Shown: positions 1-6,800, counted from the first letter of the stretch. The stretch: 64,000 nt of DNA from DATCDE01 sp038252405 (GCA_038252405.1 JBBSAJ010000011.1:1-64000); one strand, 5' to 3'. Numbers and translations are program-made. Notes: generated by a model from the letters alone, not told the origin.

Positions 1-51
1 ACGTGACCACAGGCGTTCGGTCGTCGGGTCCCGGAACGACCTGATCACCCC

Positions 52-80
52 ACGAGCATAACGCCACGCGTTATGCTCGT
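52..80. repeat. perfect 13-bp inverted repeat, 3-nt loop
   Basis: Arms at 52-64 and 68-80 (ACGAGCATAACGC and its exact complement) flank the loop CAC. No T-run follows on either strand, so a terminator is unlikely. The AT-containing core AGCATAACGC resembles operators of small DNA-binding antitoxins, and the site would control a gene lying left of the window. That role is inference; the symmetry is directly visible. Confidence 0.6.
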
Positions 81-137
81 CCACCCGTGAGCTGAGGTCC
101 AGCCGAGAGACTCCCTGGCGGTACACAACCCGCCCTG

Positions 138-181
138 GACGTGCCGTTGCAGGGCGGCGGTGCTCCTGCAGCAGCTGGCAC
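138..181. repeat. dispersed hairpin repeat, copy 1
   Basis: Begins GACGTGCCGTTGCAGGGCGG and ends CTGGCAC, so the ends can pair (GTGCC with GGCAC). A closely matching copy lies at 2164-2210 and a shorter related one at 799-820. It sits beside the 3' end of the truncated doc gene and looks like a small non-coding repeat (REP-like). Confidence 0.5.
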
Positions 182-208
182 TCTGTCCGCGGAGTCTGCC
201 GGGAGGGT

Positions 209-481
209 CTACGGGGAAACGATCTTGGGGGCGAGCCAGCTTGCGAGGTCTTCCTCGCTCATCTCGCTGCTCGCCACCGCCACAACCACGGCCTCGGCCT
301 CGTCGACGTTGGGGGCCGACCAGGAGTATCCGTTCCTGGCGACGAACTCTTGCAGCGAGACCCATGCCCCGCGCTTGTTGCCGTCCGGCAGCGGATGATT
401 GCGCAGAAGCCTCGCACACAGGACAGCCGCCTTCACCGCGAACTCGGGGTAGAACTCGACCAGGTCCAGGTAGTCGATCAC
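209..481 (-). CDS. Doc-type Fic toxin, apparently internally deleted
   Basis: Ninety residues with the Fic/Doc core HPLPDGNKR at residues 29-37. In Doc toxins this loop binds ATP and phosphorylates EF-Tu. Family members are about 120-135 residues. Here the typical N-terminal start (YLDL, residues 4-7) runs straight into the helix that normally lies about 40 residues later (FYPEFAVKAAVL, residues 10-21). This suggests an in-frame internal deletion. The start ATG overlaps the antitoxin stop by 4 nt, so the pair is one operon. The family call is firm; the deletion and loss of activity are inference from remembered family architecture. Confidence 0.75.
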   Translation of the reverse strand: MIDYLDLVEFYPEFAVKAAVLCARLLRNHPLPDGNKRGAWVSLQEFVARNGYSWSAPNVDEAEAVVVAVASSEMSEEDLASWLAPKIVSP

Positions 482-687
482 TGGGCGAGGCGCTCGAGCA
501 GTTCCTTGTCGCGGTCGATGATGTGCTGGAGCCGCTCACGGAACGCCCGGTCCCTGCGGCGAGCGGCGATGTGCTCGTCGACCGCGGTGCGGACGGCGTC
601 GGCGATGGACGTGCCGTCCACGCGGGCGACGGCAGCCAGGTCGGCCTGCTGCTCCTCGGACAGACGCACCGTCATGGGCTTGCTCAT
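478..687 (-). CDS. ribbon-helix-helix antitoxin of the Doc pair
   Basis: A 69-residue protein with an N-terminal ribbon-helix-helix pattern (MTVRLSEEQQADLAAVARVD, residues 5-24, then SIADAVRTAVDEHI) and a charged C-terminal tail that would bind the toxin. It is the first gene of a two-gene operon with the Doc-type protein (ATGA-type overlap at 478-481). A TATCGT hexamer lies 6 nt before the ATG on the minus strand, which suggests a leaderless mRNA. RHH antitoxins normally repress their own promoter together with the toxin. Confidence 0.75.
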   Translation of the reverse strand: MSKPMTVRLSEEQQADLAAVARVDGTSIADAVRTAVDEHIAARRRDRAFRERLQHIIDRDKELLERLAQ

Positions 688-798
688 GGTGTCACGATAC
701 CGCGACTACACCTCGACTGGAACGCCGCGAGATACCGAACGGAACCGTCCCTAGCGACGGTGCACGACTGTTCGCCGGGCCGCGAGGCGGAAGCCCGC

Positions 799-820
799 GA
801 TGTGCCGTTCCAGCGCTGGC
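799..820. repeat. dispersed hairpin repeat, short copy
   Basis: GATGTGCCGTTCCAGCGCTGG shares the GTGCCGTT(G/C)CAG head with the elements at 138-181 and 2164-2210. It contains the palindrome CCAGCGCTGG. It lies just downstream of the TfuA-like remnant (minus strand). Confidence 0.4.
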
Positions 821-844
821 TGCCCGGCGATACCAGTGGGCTGG

Positions 845-940
845 GAGGATCGGCGGGCAAGATGGCAGCCAGCTCGCCTTGGGCAGGGTCGGCCCGGTGT
901 ACACGACGTTTCGGCGGACGGTGGACGGCAGGGCGGCCAC
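845..940 (-). pseudogene. N-terminal remnant of a TfuA-like gene
   Basis: On the minus strand one frame reads VVYTGPTLPKA; a +1 shift then continues ELAAILPADPP. Joined, this resembles the N-terminus of TfuA-like proteins (VYTGPTLP..ELAALLP..), partners of YcaO enzymes in thioamide and peptide modification. The reading frame then dissolves into the repeat at 799-820. No YcaO gene is near. The match is short, so this is a tentative remnant call. Confidence 0.35.
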
Positions 941-1103
941 CCTGCGGCGGCTCAGCCGGCGCGCTCACCGTTGGCGCTGTGGGCAGTAGCAGGGATGCTG
1001 CTGGTCGCTGTGCTCGCCGGTCGGCGGCAGTCGGCCCCGCGCATCCGGCCAGGACTGATCATCTGATGGCCGGCGACTCGGGGCGGGCGGCAGAATGCGC
1101 GGC

Positions 1104-2003
1104 ATGGAGACTGTCCGCACGCCCGAGGAAAGGTTCGCATCGCTCGCCGACTTCCCGTACGAGCCGAGGTACGTCACCCTCGCCGACGGGCTGCGGGTGG
1201 CCTACGTCGAGGCCGGCCCGGCTGACGGGCCGACGGTCGTTCTCGTGCACGGCGAGCCGACCTGGTCCTACCTGTACCGCACGATGTTGCCGAGGCTCGC
1301 CGATGCGGGCCTGCGCGCGCTGGCGCCCAACCTGGTCGGGTTCGGCCGCTCAGACAAGCCGACCGGGCGGTCCGACTACTCCTACGCCGGGCACGTCGCG
1401 TGGCTGAGGGAGACCCTGTTCGACGCGCTGGACCTGCACGAGGTCACCTACCTCGGCCAGGACTGGGGCGGGCTGCTCGGCCTGCGCCTGGTCGCCGAGC
1501 ATCCCGACCGGTTCGCCCGCGTCGTCATGTCGAACACCGGCCTGCCCACGGGTGACGTCCCCATGCCGCAGGTGTGGTGGCGTTTCCGGGAGGCAGTGGA
1601 GACCGCGCCAAGCCTGGACGTCGGACGGCTGGTCGCGGCCGGCTGCCGGCGCGGGCTGTCCGACCAGGCGCGGGCCGGGTACGACGCGCCGTTCCCCGAT
1701 GACCGGTACCTGGCCGGCGCGCGGGCGTTCCCGGGCCTGGTGCCCAACTCCCCCGACGACCCGGCCGCCCTGGCTCAGCGGGCCGCCTGGGAGTCCCTCG
1801 CCCGTCTCGACCGACCGTTCCTGTGCGCCTTCAGCGATGGTGACCCGATCACGGCGGGTGGCGACCGATGGATGCGCGAGCGGATTCCCGGAGCTCGCGA
1901 CGTCGAGCACGTCGTGATCCGCGACGCCGGCCACTTCGTTCAGGAGGACGCCGGCCCCGATCTCGCCGACGCGGTCATCCGGTTCGTCCGCGCCACATCT
2001 TGA
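1104..2003 (+). CDS. haloalkane dehalogenase (alpha/beta hydrolase)
   Basis: A 299-residue alpha/beta-hydrolase of the haloalkane dehalogenase family, which hydrolyses carbon-halogen bonds to alcohols through an Asp nucleophile. The oxyanion segment HGEPTW is at 49-54, the nucleophile elbow GQDWGG has Asp120 followed by the halide-binding Trp121, the probable acid is Asp247 (SDGDPI), and the base is His277 (DAGHF). Glu at HGEP and an Asp acid after strand 7 fit the DhlA/DhmA branch. The ATG at 1104 is preferred over 1095 because a CAGAAT hexamer ends 7 nt upstream and METVRTPEERF is a typical start. It stands alone amid decayed accessory DNA. The substrate cannot be predicted. Confidence 0.85.
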   Translation: METVRTPEERFASLADFPYEPRYVTLADGLRVAYVEAGPADGPTVVLVHGEPTWSYLYRTMLPRLADAGLRALAPNLVGFGRSDKPTGRSDYSYAGHVAWLRETLFDALDLHEVTYLGQDWGGLLGLRLVAEHPDRFARVVMSNTGLPTGDVPMPQVWWRFREAVETAPSLDVGRLVAAGCRRGLSDQARAGYDAPFPDDRYLAGARAFPGLVPNSPDDPAALAQRAAWESLARLDRPFLCAFSDGDPITAGGDRWMRERIPGARDVEHVVIRDAGHFVQEDAGPDLADAVIRFVRATS

Positions 2004-2319
2004 ACAGCAGTGACTCCGGCGGCGCCGACGCTGCGCTCAGCCGGCGGGGTCCCCGGCCAGCACACGGTCAGTCGGCCCCCGTGCCGGCCCTCCCCGGAAG
2101 GTGAACCCACCCGAAAGCAGCGCAGACAACCCCGCGCAGGTCCGGTGACGGAGAGCGCGCCCAGACGTGCCGTTGCAGGGCGGGGGTCGTGCTCGTGCAG
2201 CGGCTGGCACTGCGATCGGTCAAGCCACTGGGGACCAGAGGCGGAACGTCAGGCCGGTGTGGGTTGGTCTCGACCCGCAGTGCAGTCTCGGTCGTGACCG
2301 TTGGAGGGACCGCCAACTG
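2004..2319. other. intergenic stretch with repeat copy
   Basis: No convincing coding frame. It contains the second full hairpin repeat copy (2164-2210) and otherwise unremarkable GC-rich sequence between the dehalogenase and a small hypothetical gene. Confidence 0.5.
2164..2210. repeat. dispersed hairpin repeat, copy 2
   Basis: GACGTGCCGTTGCAGGGCG at 2164-2182, ending CTGGCAC at 2204-2210. It matches the element at 138-181 over most of its length with a few substitutions and small indels. Both copies have ends able to pair. Confidence 0.5.
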
Positions 2320-2523
2320 GTGTCGCGGCTGCGGGGAGAGCTTCGCCGCGAGCTGTCACCAGAACATCCACTGTCTATCTCGAAGTGGACGATCATCGGC
2401 TGCGGGGCACCCAGTCGCGACGTCGTTCTGATGCGCTTGAAGGCCGGGACAGTCGCCATCACTCACTTGACGTGGAACCGGCACGGAACCTCTACCGTGG
2501 CTCACGACGGTGCGAGTGACTAG
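2320..2523 (+). CDS. small hypothetical protein
   Basis: A 67-residue frame from a GTG start: VSRLRGELRRELSPEHPL, then residues resembling a compact beta segment (VVLMRLKAGTVAITHLTW). The phrase 'ELSPEHPL...W...VAITHLTW' looks like real protein rather than a GC-shadow. The C-terminal residues HGTSTVAHDGASD look unlike it and may be a decayed end. The next fragment starts 8 nt before its stop. Function unknown; it may itself be a truncated gene. Confidence 0.4.
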   Translation: MSRLRGELRRELSPEHPLSISKWTIIGCGAPSRDVVLMRLKAGTVAITHLTWNRHGTSTVAHDGASD

Positions 2524-2617
2524 CCTCGACCAGTTGCACGAGGAACTCATCGACCGGGGCTACGACATCTCTTGATGGGCCTGGGAACGCCTGTGCACGC
2601 TACTCGCGGCGGAATGA
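2516..2617 (+). pseudogene. interrupted small gene remnant
   Basis: From a GTG that overlaps the previous stop, the frame reads VTSLDQLHEELIDRGYDIS, then TGA at 2573, then continues sensibly as WAWERLCTLLAAE before a second TGA at 2615. The resumption of protein-like sequence after the first stop suggests a nonsense mutation in a formerly longer gene. A TTGACG box lies at 2467-2472. Family not recognised. Confidence 0.3.
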
Positions 2618-2716
2618 AACTGGTCCCAGGGCCGTGTTCGTGTTCTTGGCGTGGATGGCTTTGGCCGCCAACCGCGGGATGTCTAGCTGATGGCCTGACT
2701 ACCGCAGATGGCCCGT

Positions 2717-3007
2717 TCAGCCACCCAGGCGGACGATCTGTACCGCAAGGTCGACCAAGAGCCGGGCGCGCCGGACGAGTGGCTCAGCCTTCGTGACTGT
2801 CAGAAGGCCGGTGCCGTACTCGACGTCGCCTTTGGCGCCGATGAGCTCACGCAAGGCCTTCTCGGCGGCGGGCGCGTCGGCCCGCCTGCCGAGCGCGGCC
2901 TTGAGTTCCTTCACCGCCGCCGCATGGTCCTTGCCCTTGCGGGTCGCACCGGTCAGGGCGGTGACGATCGCGTCCTTGGCGTGATTGAGCTGCTCGGCAG
3001 TGGCCAT
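2717..3007 (-). CDS. HEPN-like partner of nucleotidyltransferase
   Basis: A 96-residue, largely helical protein. Its C-terminal part (GDVEYG, residues 60-65, then TKAEPLVRRARLLVDLA) matches the last helices of HEPN proteins, in which an (E)Y motif and a final helix pack near the active site. An R-x4-H motif (RKGKDH) lies near residues 23-28. It is the second gene after a minimal nucleotidyltransferase, with TGATG overlap at 3005-3009. HEPN-MNT pairs are toxin-antitoxin modules in which the MNT modifies and silences the HEPN RNase. It is shorter than usual (about 120-140), so activity is uncertain. Confidence 0.55.
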   Translation of the reverse strand: MATAEQLNHAKDAIVTALTGATRKGKDHAAAVKELKAALGRRADAPAAEKALRELIGAKGDVEYGTGLLTVTKAEPLVRRARLLVDLAVQIVRLGG

Positions 3008-3597
3008 CAGGCGGCACCGACCGTCGTGCGCGGCATCGAGCCGATGAGTGGCAGCCCGTCACGGAGGATGTCGCTCACCACGGGCTCGCCCGATCGAGCC
3101 AACTGCCGAAACTGGCTCGGCGTGAAGACCAGGACGTCGCAGCCGTTGCCCATGCTGATGCGCACGGCGTCCTCGAGGTCGGTGCGTCCGTCCCATCCGG
3201 AGCCGGCGATGACGGCCAGGTCGATGTCGCTGCCCTCGCTGGCCTCTCCGCGGGCGATCGACCCGAAGACGATCACCGACTCGACTTCGGAGCCAACCGA
3301 CTCCGCAATGGCAGCCCTGAGCAGGGCGATCGGATCGGCCAGTGCGCGCAGGTGCGCCACCGCCGCATACCCTTCGTTGATGGTGTGCACCCCGGCCCGA
3401 CCGATGCTCTGAGTCTCCACGATGCCGAGCCGGGTCAGAGCCTTGAGAGCCTCCTGAACCGACCACAGGCTGTACTCGTCGCTGACCAAGCCGTGGACCT
3501 GCCGACCAGTCAGCGGCGCGCCGGTACGCAGCAGGGCGGAGAGCACGGCTCCCCGCGCTCCCGGGATGAGTCCGCCGAAAGGCTCGCCGAGGAACAT
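3007..3597 (-). CDS. winged-helix nucleotidyltransferase (MNT antitoxin-like)
   Basis: A 196-residue protein with an N-terminal winged helix (about 12-70, LLRTGAPLTGRQVHGLVSDE) and a minimal nucleotidyltransferase domain (about 85-190). The signature is VFGSIARGEASEGSDIDLAV, with the GS and paired Asp residues of the catalytic site. The fused DNA-binding domain suggests it also represses its own promoter. It is transcribed with the downstream HEPN-like gene. The ATG at 3597 lies inside a palindromic region with a TACAGT hexamer 8 nt upstream, fitting a leaderless, autoregulated operon. Confidence 0.75.
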   Translation of the reverse strand: MFLGEPFGGLIPGARGAVLSALLRTGAPLTGRQVHGLVSDEYSLWSVQEALKALTRLGIVETQSIGRAGVHTINEGYAAVAHLRALADPIALLRAAIAESVGSEVESVIVFGSIARGEASEGSDIDLAVIAGSGWDGRTDLEDAVRISMGNGCDVLVFTPSQFRQLARSGEPVVSDILRDGLPLIGSMPRTTVGAA

Positions 3598-3620
3598 ATG
3601 ATCACTGTACCAGTCATATG
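3595..3620 (-). promoter_or_regulatory. palindromic operator over the MNT start codon
   Basis: CATATG occurs at 3595-3600 and again at 3615-3620, enclosing ACTG-TAC-CAGT (3604-3614). ATATGA (3596-3601) also pairs with TCATAT (3614-3619). The minus-strand hexamer TACAGT within it lies 8 nt from the ATG. It is the only AT-rich symmetrical patch nearby and is placed to let the winged-helix protein block both promoter and start. Confidence 0.5.
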
Positions 3621-4181
3621 ATTGGTGGGGCGTTCATGGGCGAGCGTCGAGAGCCGAGACACTTCCCACGTCCTGGCCCACGGGTCCGTCGGGATCGGGC
3701 CACCAGGACCGGCCTGCGGGTAGTTCCACGCGTCGATGTGGTTCTCGACCAGGTGGTGCCGCCTGGAGTGGTCGCGGTAGGGGGTGGGCCGGTCGCGTGA
3801 CTCCCAAGTGCTGCGAGTCAGCCGCAGCCGGTCCGAGCCCAGCACGTCGTCGCCTCGGGCGTCCCGGGCGATGCGCATGAACCCGACCCCGCGTTGTTGG
3901 ACCTACTCCCACAGCGTCAACGTCGACGCCAACGCCGGCGAGAGGCATAGGTCCTGCGGCAACGTCAAGCCCGCGAATGCCGTTCAAGCGCTTCCGTCGA
4001 ACAGATCGGAAGGGCTCCGGCGGTCGGCTGTCGCCCGCTACGGCGACCCCTCTGCTCGTGGCCGCCCAAGGCCGCTCGCGGTACGCGGTTGACCAACGTG
4101 GGGGGCATCGGTGAGGTCGAAGCCGAGGCTGCCGTCGTCTCTGGGCTCGGCACCGGCCGGCAGGCGGGACGGTGACCGCCC
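3621..4181. other. gene-poor accessory stretch
   Basis: No gene can be supported with confidence. A minus-strand frame from 3878 down to about 3640 (MRIARDARGDDVLGSDRLRL at its N-terminus, later VENHIDAWNYPQ) has protein-like stretches but no recognised family and runs without its own stop into the nucleotidyltransferase gene. The rest is low-information GC-rich sequence leading into the repeat array at 4182. Confidence 0.35.
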
Positions 4182-4471
4182 GGCAAGGTTCCCGGCAATG
4201 TTCCCGGCAAGGTCTCTGGCAACCTCCCTGGCAACCCGGGCCGGCGTGAGGTGGGTGCTGGCAGCCCCTGCGGGATCAGGTACAGCGGGCAAGACCTGCG
4301 GCAAGGGTTCGGGCAACCTTCCGGGCAAGGTTTGTGGCAACCCGGGTGGTCGTGACGAGGGCGCTGGCAGTCCCGGCGGGGGTCAGGTCCGACCGGCAAG
4401 GTTCCCGGCAAGGGTTGTGACAAGGGTTCTGGCAACCCTGGTGGCAACCAGCGCGGCAACGCTGGTGGCCA
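4182..4471. repeat. 12-bp-phased iteron array in three blocks
   Basis: GGCAA (once GACAA, once GGCCA) recurs at exact 12-bp steps: 4182, 4194, 4206, 4218, 4230; then 4288, 4300, 4312, 4324, 4336; then 4395, 4407, 4419, 4431, 4443, 4455, 4467. The unit is roughly GGCAAGGTTCCC. The blocks start 106 and 107 bp apart, and the spacers between them are themselves similar (CCCGGG..CGTGA..GGG.GCTGGCAG.CCC.GCGGG). The reading frame changes between blocks, which argues against a protein repeat. Iteron arrays serve as replication, partition or recombination protein binding sites; the role here is unknown. Confidence 0.75.
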
Positions 4472-4687
4472 GTCTGACCGGGCGTCCTTGTTCGGGGCGT
4501 TCCGGCCGAGGGCGAGTCAGCAGCGCTGGGAGGTCCGGTGGCCGGTGGTGCGCGGTGGGCGGGTGCCCCGGGGACCGGGCGCGGCAGAAGGCTCGTCGGC
4601 CTTCCCCGGCCTTCGCAGCGTGCCGTGCACACCTCTCAGTAGGAGCACCGCGTTCCTGGCACAGACCGACACCATCAGGAGGACCAA

Positions 4688-4942
4688 ATGAACCACGACG
4701 AGCTCGCCGCTCTCCCGCCCATCGTCGACGTCCCCACCGCGGCCAGAGTGCTCGGCATCGGCCGATCACTCGCCTACGACCTCGTGCGTCGCGACGAGTG
4801 GCCGACGAAGGTGCTCCGCATCGGCAAACTCATCAAGATCCCGAGCGCCCCTCTGCTCGCGCTACTCAGCGACGGGGACGCGGGGGAGGCGGGCGCCGAC
4901 GGCAGCCCACGGGCAACCTCAGCCGAGCGGAATCGGGGCTGA
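4688..4942 (+). CDS. excisionase-like helix-turn-helix protein
   Basis: An 84-residue protein with one MerR/Xis-like helix-turn-helix (DVPTAARVLGIGRSLAYDLV, residues 14-33, followed by the wing sequence VLRIGKLIKIP). Such proteins bend DNA for excision of integrated elements or regulate plasmid genes. AGGAGG at 4677-4682 gives a 5-nt spaced ribosome binding site, unusual in this largely leaderless neighbourhood. It lies between the 12-bp repeat array and the 3' end of tRNA-Ala, the classic place for xis next to int, but no integrase gene is present. Confidence 0.7.
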   Translation: MNHDELAALPPIVDVPTAARVLGIGRSLAYDLVRRDEWPTKVLRIGKLIKIPSAPLLALLSDGDAGEAGADGSPRATSAERNRG

Positions 4943-5067
4943 CCGCCGCAACGAAGAAGGGTCCTGCTGATGCTGGCTGGCCGCTCTGCCAGCACGTTCG
5001 GCGTCCGAATTCTCCGCCTGCGGCCCATTCGGTCGTGGGTGGTGACGACTGCTGCTGGGCAGTTCTC

Positions 5068-5086
5068 GGGGTCAAACGGGGGTCAA
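5068..5086. repeat. direct repeats, 11-bp period, beside tRNA-Ala
   Basis: GGGGTCAA occurs at 5068-5075 and 5079-5086, one helical turn apart, about 70 bp beyond the 3' end of tRNA-Ala. Paired short repeats in this position resemble arm-type binding sites of tyrosine integrases. A comparable array flanks tRNA-Arg at 38417-38446. Confidence 0.45.
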
Positions 5087-5155
5087 GCGGCTCGATCGAC
5101 TGCCTGTGAATGATCTCTACAAGCCTCTGACCTGCACCGATACTGCCAATCTGAG

Positions 5156-5228
5156 TGGAGCTGAGGGGACTCGAACCCCTGACCCCCTCGATGCGAACGA
5201 GGTGCGCTACCAGCTGCGCTACAGCCCC
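5156..5228 (-). tRNA. tRNA-Ala (anticodon CGC)
   Basis: The minus strand folds into a standard cloverleaf. The acceptor GGGGCTG pairs with CAGCTCC and includes the G3-U70 pair that marks alanine tRNAs. The anticodon stem CCTCG/CGAGG encloses TTCGCAT, giving anticodon CGC. The T-loop is GTTCGAGTC, with discriminator A. CCA is not encoded. Its 3' end faces the accessory region 1-5155, as expected for an integration site. Confidence 0.95.
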
Positions 5229-5313
5229 AGATGGTTGCCGAGGATACCAACAAGAGGGGCTCGCGCCCGAATCGGTGCTGGCCGCGCCCCGGCGGTGGTG
5301 GCGGTTCGGCCGG

Positions 5314-6153
5314 CTACTCGTTGACCGCGCGGAGACGCTCGACGAGCACCTCGCCCACCACGATCCCGGTCGGGTCGGCCGGCGCGGAGCTCTCGGCGGC
5401 GGCCGCAGCGGTGTCCGGCACGGCGTCGGCCGGAGCCTGGACCTCCAGATGCCCCGACGTCCACGCGCCGGGCTTCGTGAGGTCGATCACGCGCACCGAT
5501 CTCGGGGCCTTGGGCGCGGTGACGTAGGTCGGCAGCGGAACCGGGACCGGGTCCCACACGTGCTCGGCGACGGCGTCGTAGAACTCCTCGTCCACGACGA
5601 CGGGCTCCACCACGGCGACCACAGGCTCGACGAGCGGGGCCGCCATGGGCCGGCGCGCCGGCCCACCGGCCCACCGGGCCTCCACCGACTCCTCGCGCAG
5701 CCGCCGAGACTTGGCCGCACGGACCCGTCGGGCGGCGGTGGCCCGCGCGGCCGCCAGCTGGGTGGTCCGGTGGGACTGCCAGCCGAACCCGACGACGAGC
5801 AGCAGCGGGACGACGGTCAGCCACACCGGCAGCATCCCGAGCATCCCCAGCCCCACCGTCACCAGCAGCAGCCCGAGCAGCGCCAGGCTGGTCCGGCGGC
5901 GCCGGGCCGCGGCGAGGGCCCGCGCGTCCAGCGCGGGGACGCCGTCCGGTCGCAGCGGGACGCTGGCCCGACGGGGCACCAGCACCTCGCGCCGGTCGGC
6001 CGACCCGGACCGCCTAGACAGCGTGCGCATGGCACCCTCGAACCGGTCCACCGAACGGGACTCGCTCGCCTCGTCGTGCCGGCGCAGCCACATCGGGACC
6101 AGGACGACGGCCCACAGCCCCACGATCACCGCGTAGATCAGGCCGCTGCTCAC
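5314..6153 (-). CDS. sepX: divisome membrane protein SepX/GlpR
   Basis: A membrane protein of 279 residues with an N-terminal transmembrane helix (SGLIYAVIVGLWAVVLVPMW, residues 3-22) followed by RRHDE, a second hydrophobic hairpin (about 88-126), and a long Ala/Pro/Glu-rich cytoplasmic tail. This matches SepX of Streptomyces and GlpR of Corynebacterium, which binds the gephyrin-like protein Glp and joins the FtsZ divisome. A GTG at 6153 is chosen because homologues start SSGLIYAV and a TAGCGT hexamer lies 8 nt upstream. The ATG at 6183 would add ten unlikely residues. The glp/moeA gene is in the same gene run, as in other actinobacteria. Confidence 0.8.
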   Translation of the reverse strand: MSSGLIYAVIVGLWAVVLVPMWLRRHDEASESRSVDRFEGAMRTLSRRSGSADRREVLVPRRASVPLRPDGVPALDARALAAARRRRTSLALLGLLLVTVGLGMLGMLPVWLTVVPLLLVVGFGWQSHRTTQLAAARATAARRVRAAKSRRLREESVEARWAGGPARRPMAAPLVEPVVAVVEPVVVDEEFYDAVAEHVWDPVPVPLPTYVTAPKAPRSVRVIDLTKPGAWTSGHLEVQAPADAVPDTAAAAAESSAPADPTGIVVGEVLVERLRAVNE

Positions 6154-6236
6154 GCCTTGGAACGCTAAGCGCACAAACGCCATTGCTCACGCACCGTGGC
6201 CGGTGTGTCGCGCGATTCACAGTCAATCCACCCCTG

Positions 6237-6800
6237 TCAGCGTGCCTGGTCACGCGATCGGTGCCATCGGGCCAGCAGCCCGTCGCCCACTTCCTCGGCG
6301 GTCAGGGCGAAGGACAGGTGGTCCCGCCAGGACCCGTCGATGTGCAGGTACCGCGGCCGCAGCGCCTCCTCGCGGAAGCCCAGCTTCTCCACCACCCGCA
6401 GCGAGGCCGCGTTCTCCGGCCGGATGTTGATCTCGACCCGGTGCAGGCCGATCGCGAAGCAGTGGTCGGTGGCCAGCGCGACGGCCGTCGGGATGATCCC
6501 CCGGCCGGCGACGTCCCGGTCGACCCAGTAGCCGAGGTGCGCGCCGCGCAGCGAGCCCCAGGTGATGCCCCCGACGGTCACCTGCCCCACCAGCCGGTCG
6601 TGGTAGGTCACGATGAACGGCAGCATGTGCCCGGCCTTGGCCTCGGCGTGCATGGCCCTGACCATCGCCCCGTAGGTCGGCGGGGTGTCCGACGCCGGCT
6701 CGGGGGACGTCGCGTCCCACGGCCGCAGCCAGGCCGCGTTCCGGGCGCGGGTGTCCCGCCACACGCGCCGGTCGAGCATCCGGATCGGGCGCAGCCCCAC
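6237..6800 (-). CDS. GNAT acetyltransferase (RimJ/RimL-like)
   Basis: A 187-residue GNAT-fold protein. The acetyl-CoA loop region is GRGIIPTAVALATDHCF (about 120-136), preceded by LGYWVDRDVAG, and the C-terminal ENAASLRVVEKLGF is typical of RimJ/RimL protein N-terminal acetyltransferases. Its position between moeA-type genes and sepX matches rimJ in mycobacteria. GTG at 6800 is the first standard start. Homologous sequence (TRGWPVELADPP) reads further upstream to a CTG overlapping the mogA stop, so translation might begin there. The protein substrate is unknown. Confidence 0.75.
   Translation of the reverse strand: MGLRPIRMLDRRVWRDTRARNAAWLRPWDATSPEPASDTPPTYGAMVRAMHAEAKAGHMLPFIVTYHDRLVGQVTVGGITWGSLRGAHLGYWVDRDVAGRGIIPTAVALATDHCFAIGLHRVEINIRPENAASLRVVEKLGFREEALRPRYLHIDGSWRDHLSFALTAEEVGDGLLARWHRSRDQAR

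Noticed and set aside
3633..3878. Minus-strand frame with HLVENHIDAWNYPQ
   Set aside because: Protein-like in places but has no own stop, no family and no ribosome binding site; left as an unassigned stretch.
4111..5109. Collagen-like Gly-Lys/Asn-Pro repeats encoded by the 12-bp array
   Set aside because: A G-K/N-x-P reading exists inside single blocks, but the spacers change the frame between blocks, so a continuous repeat protein is not supported.
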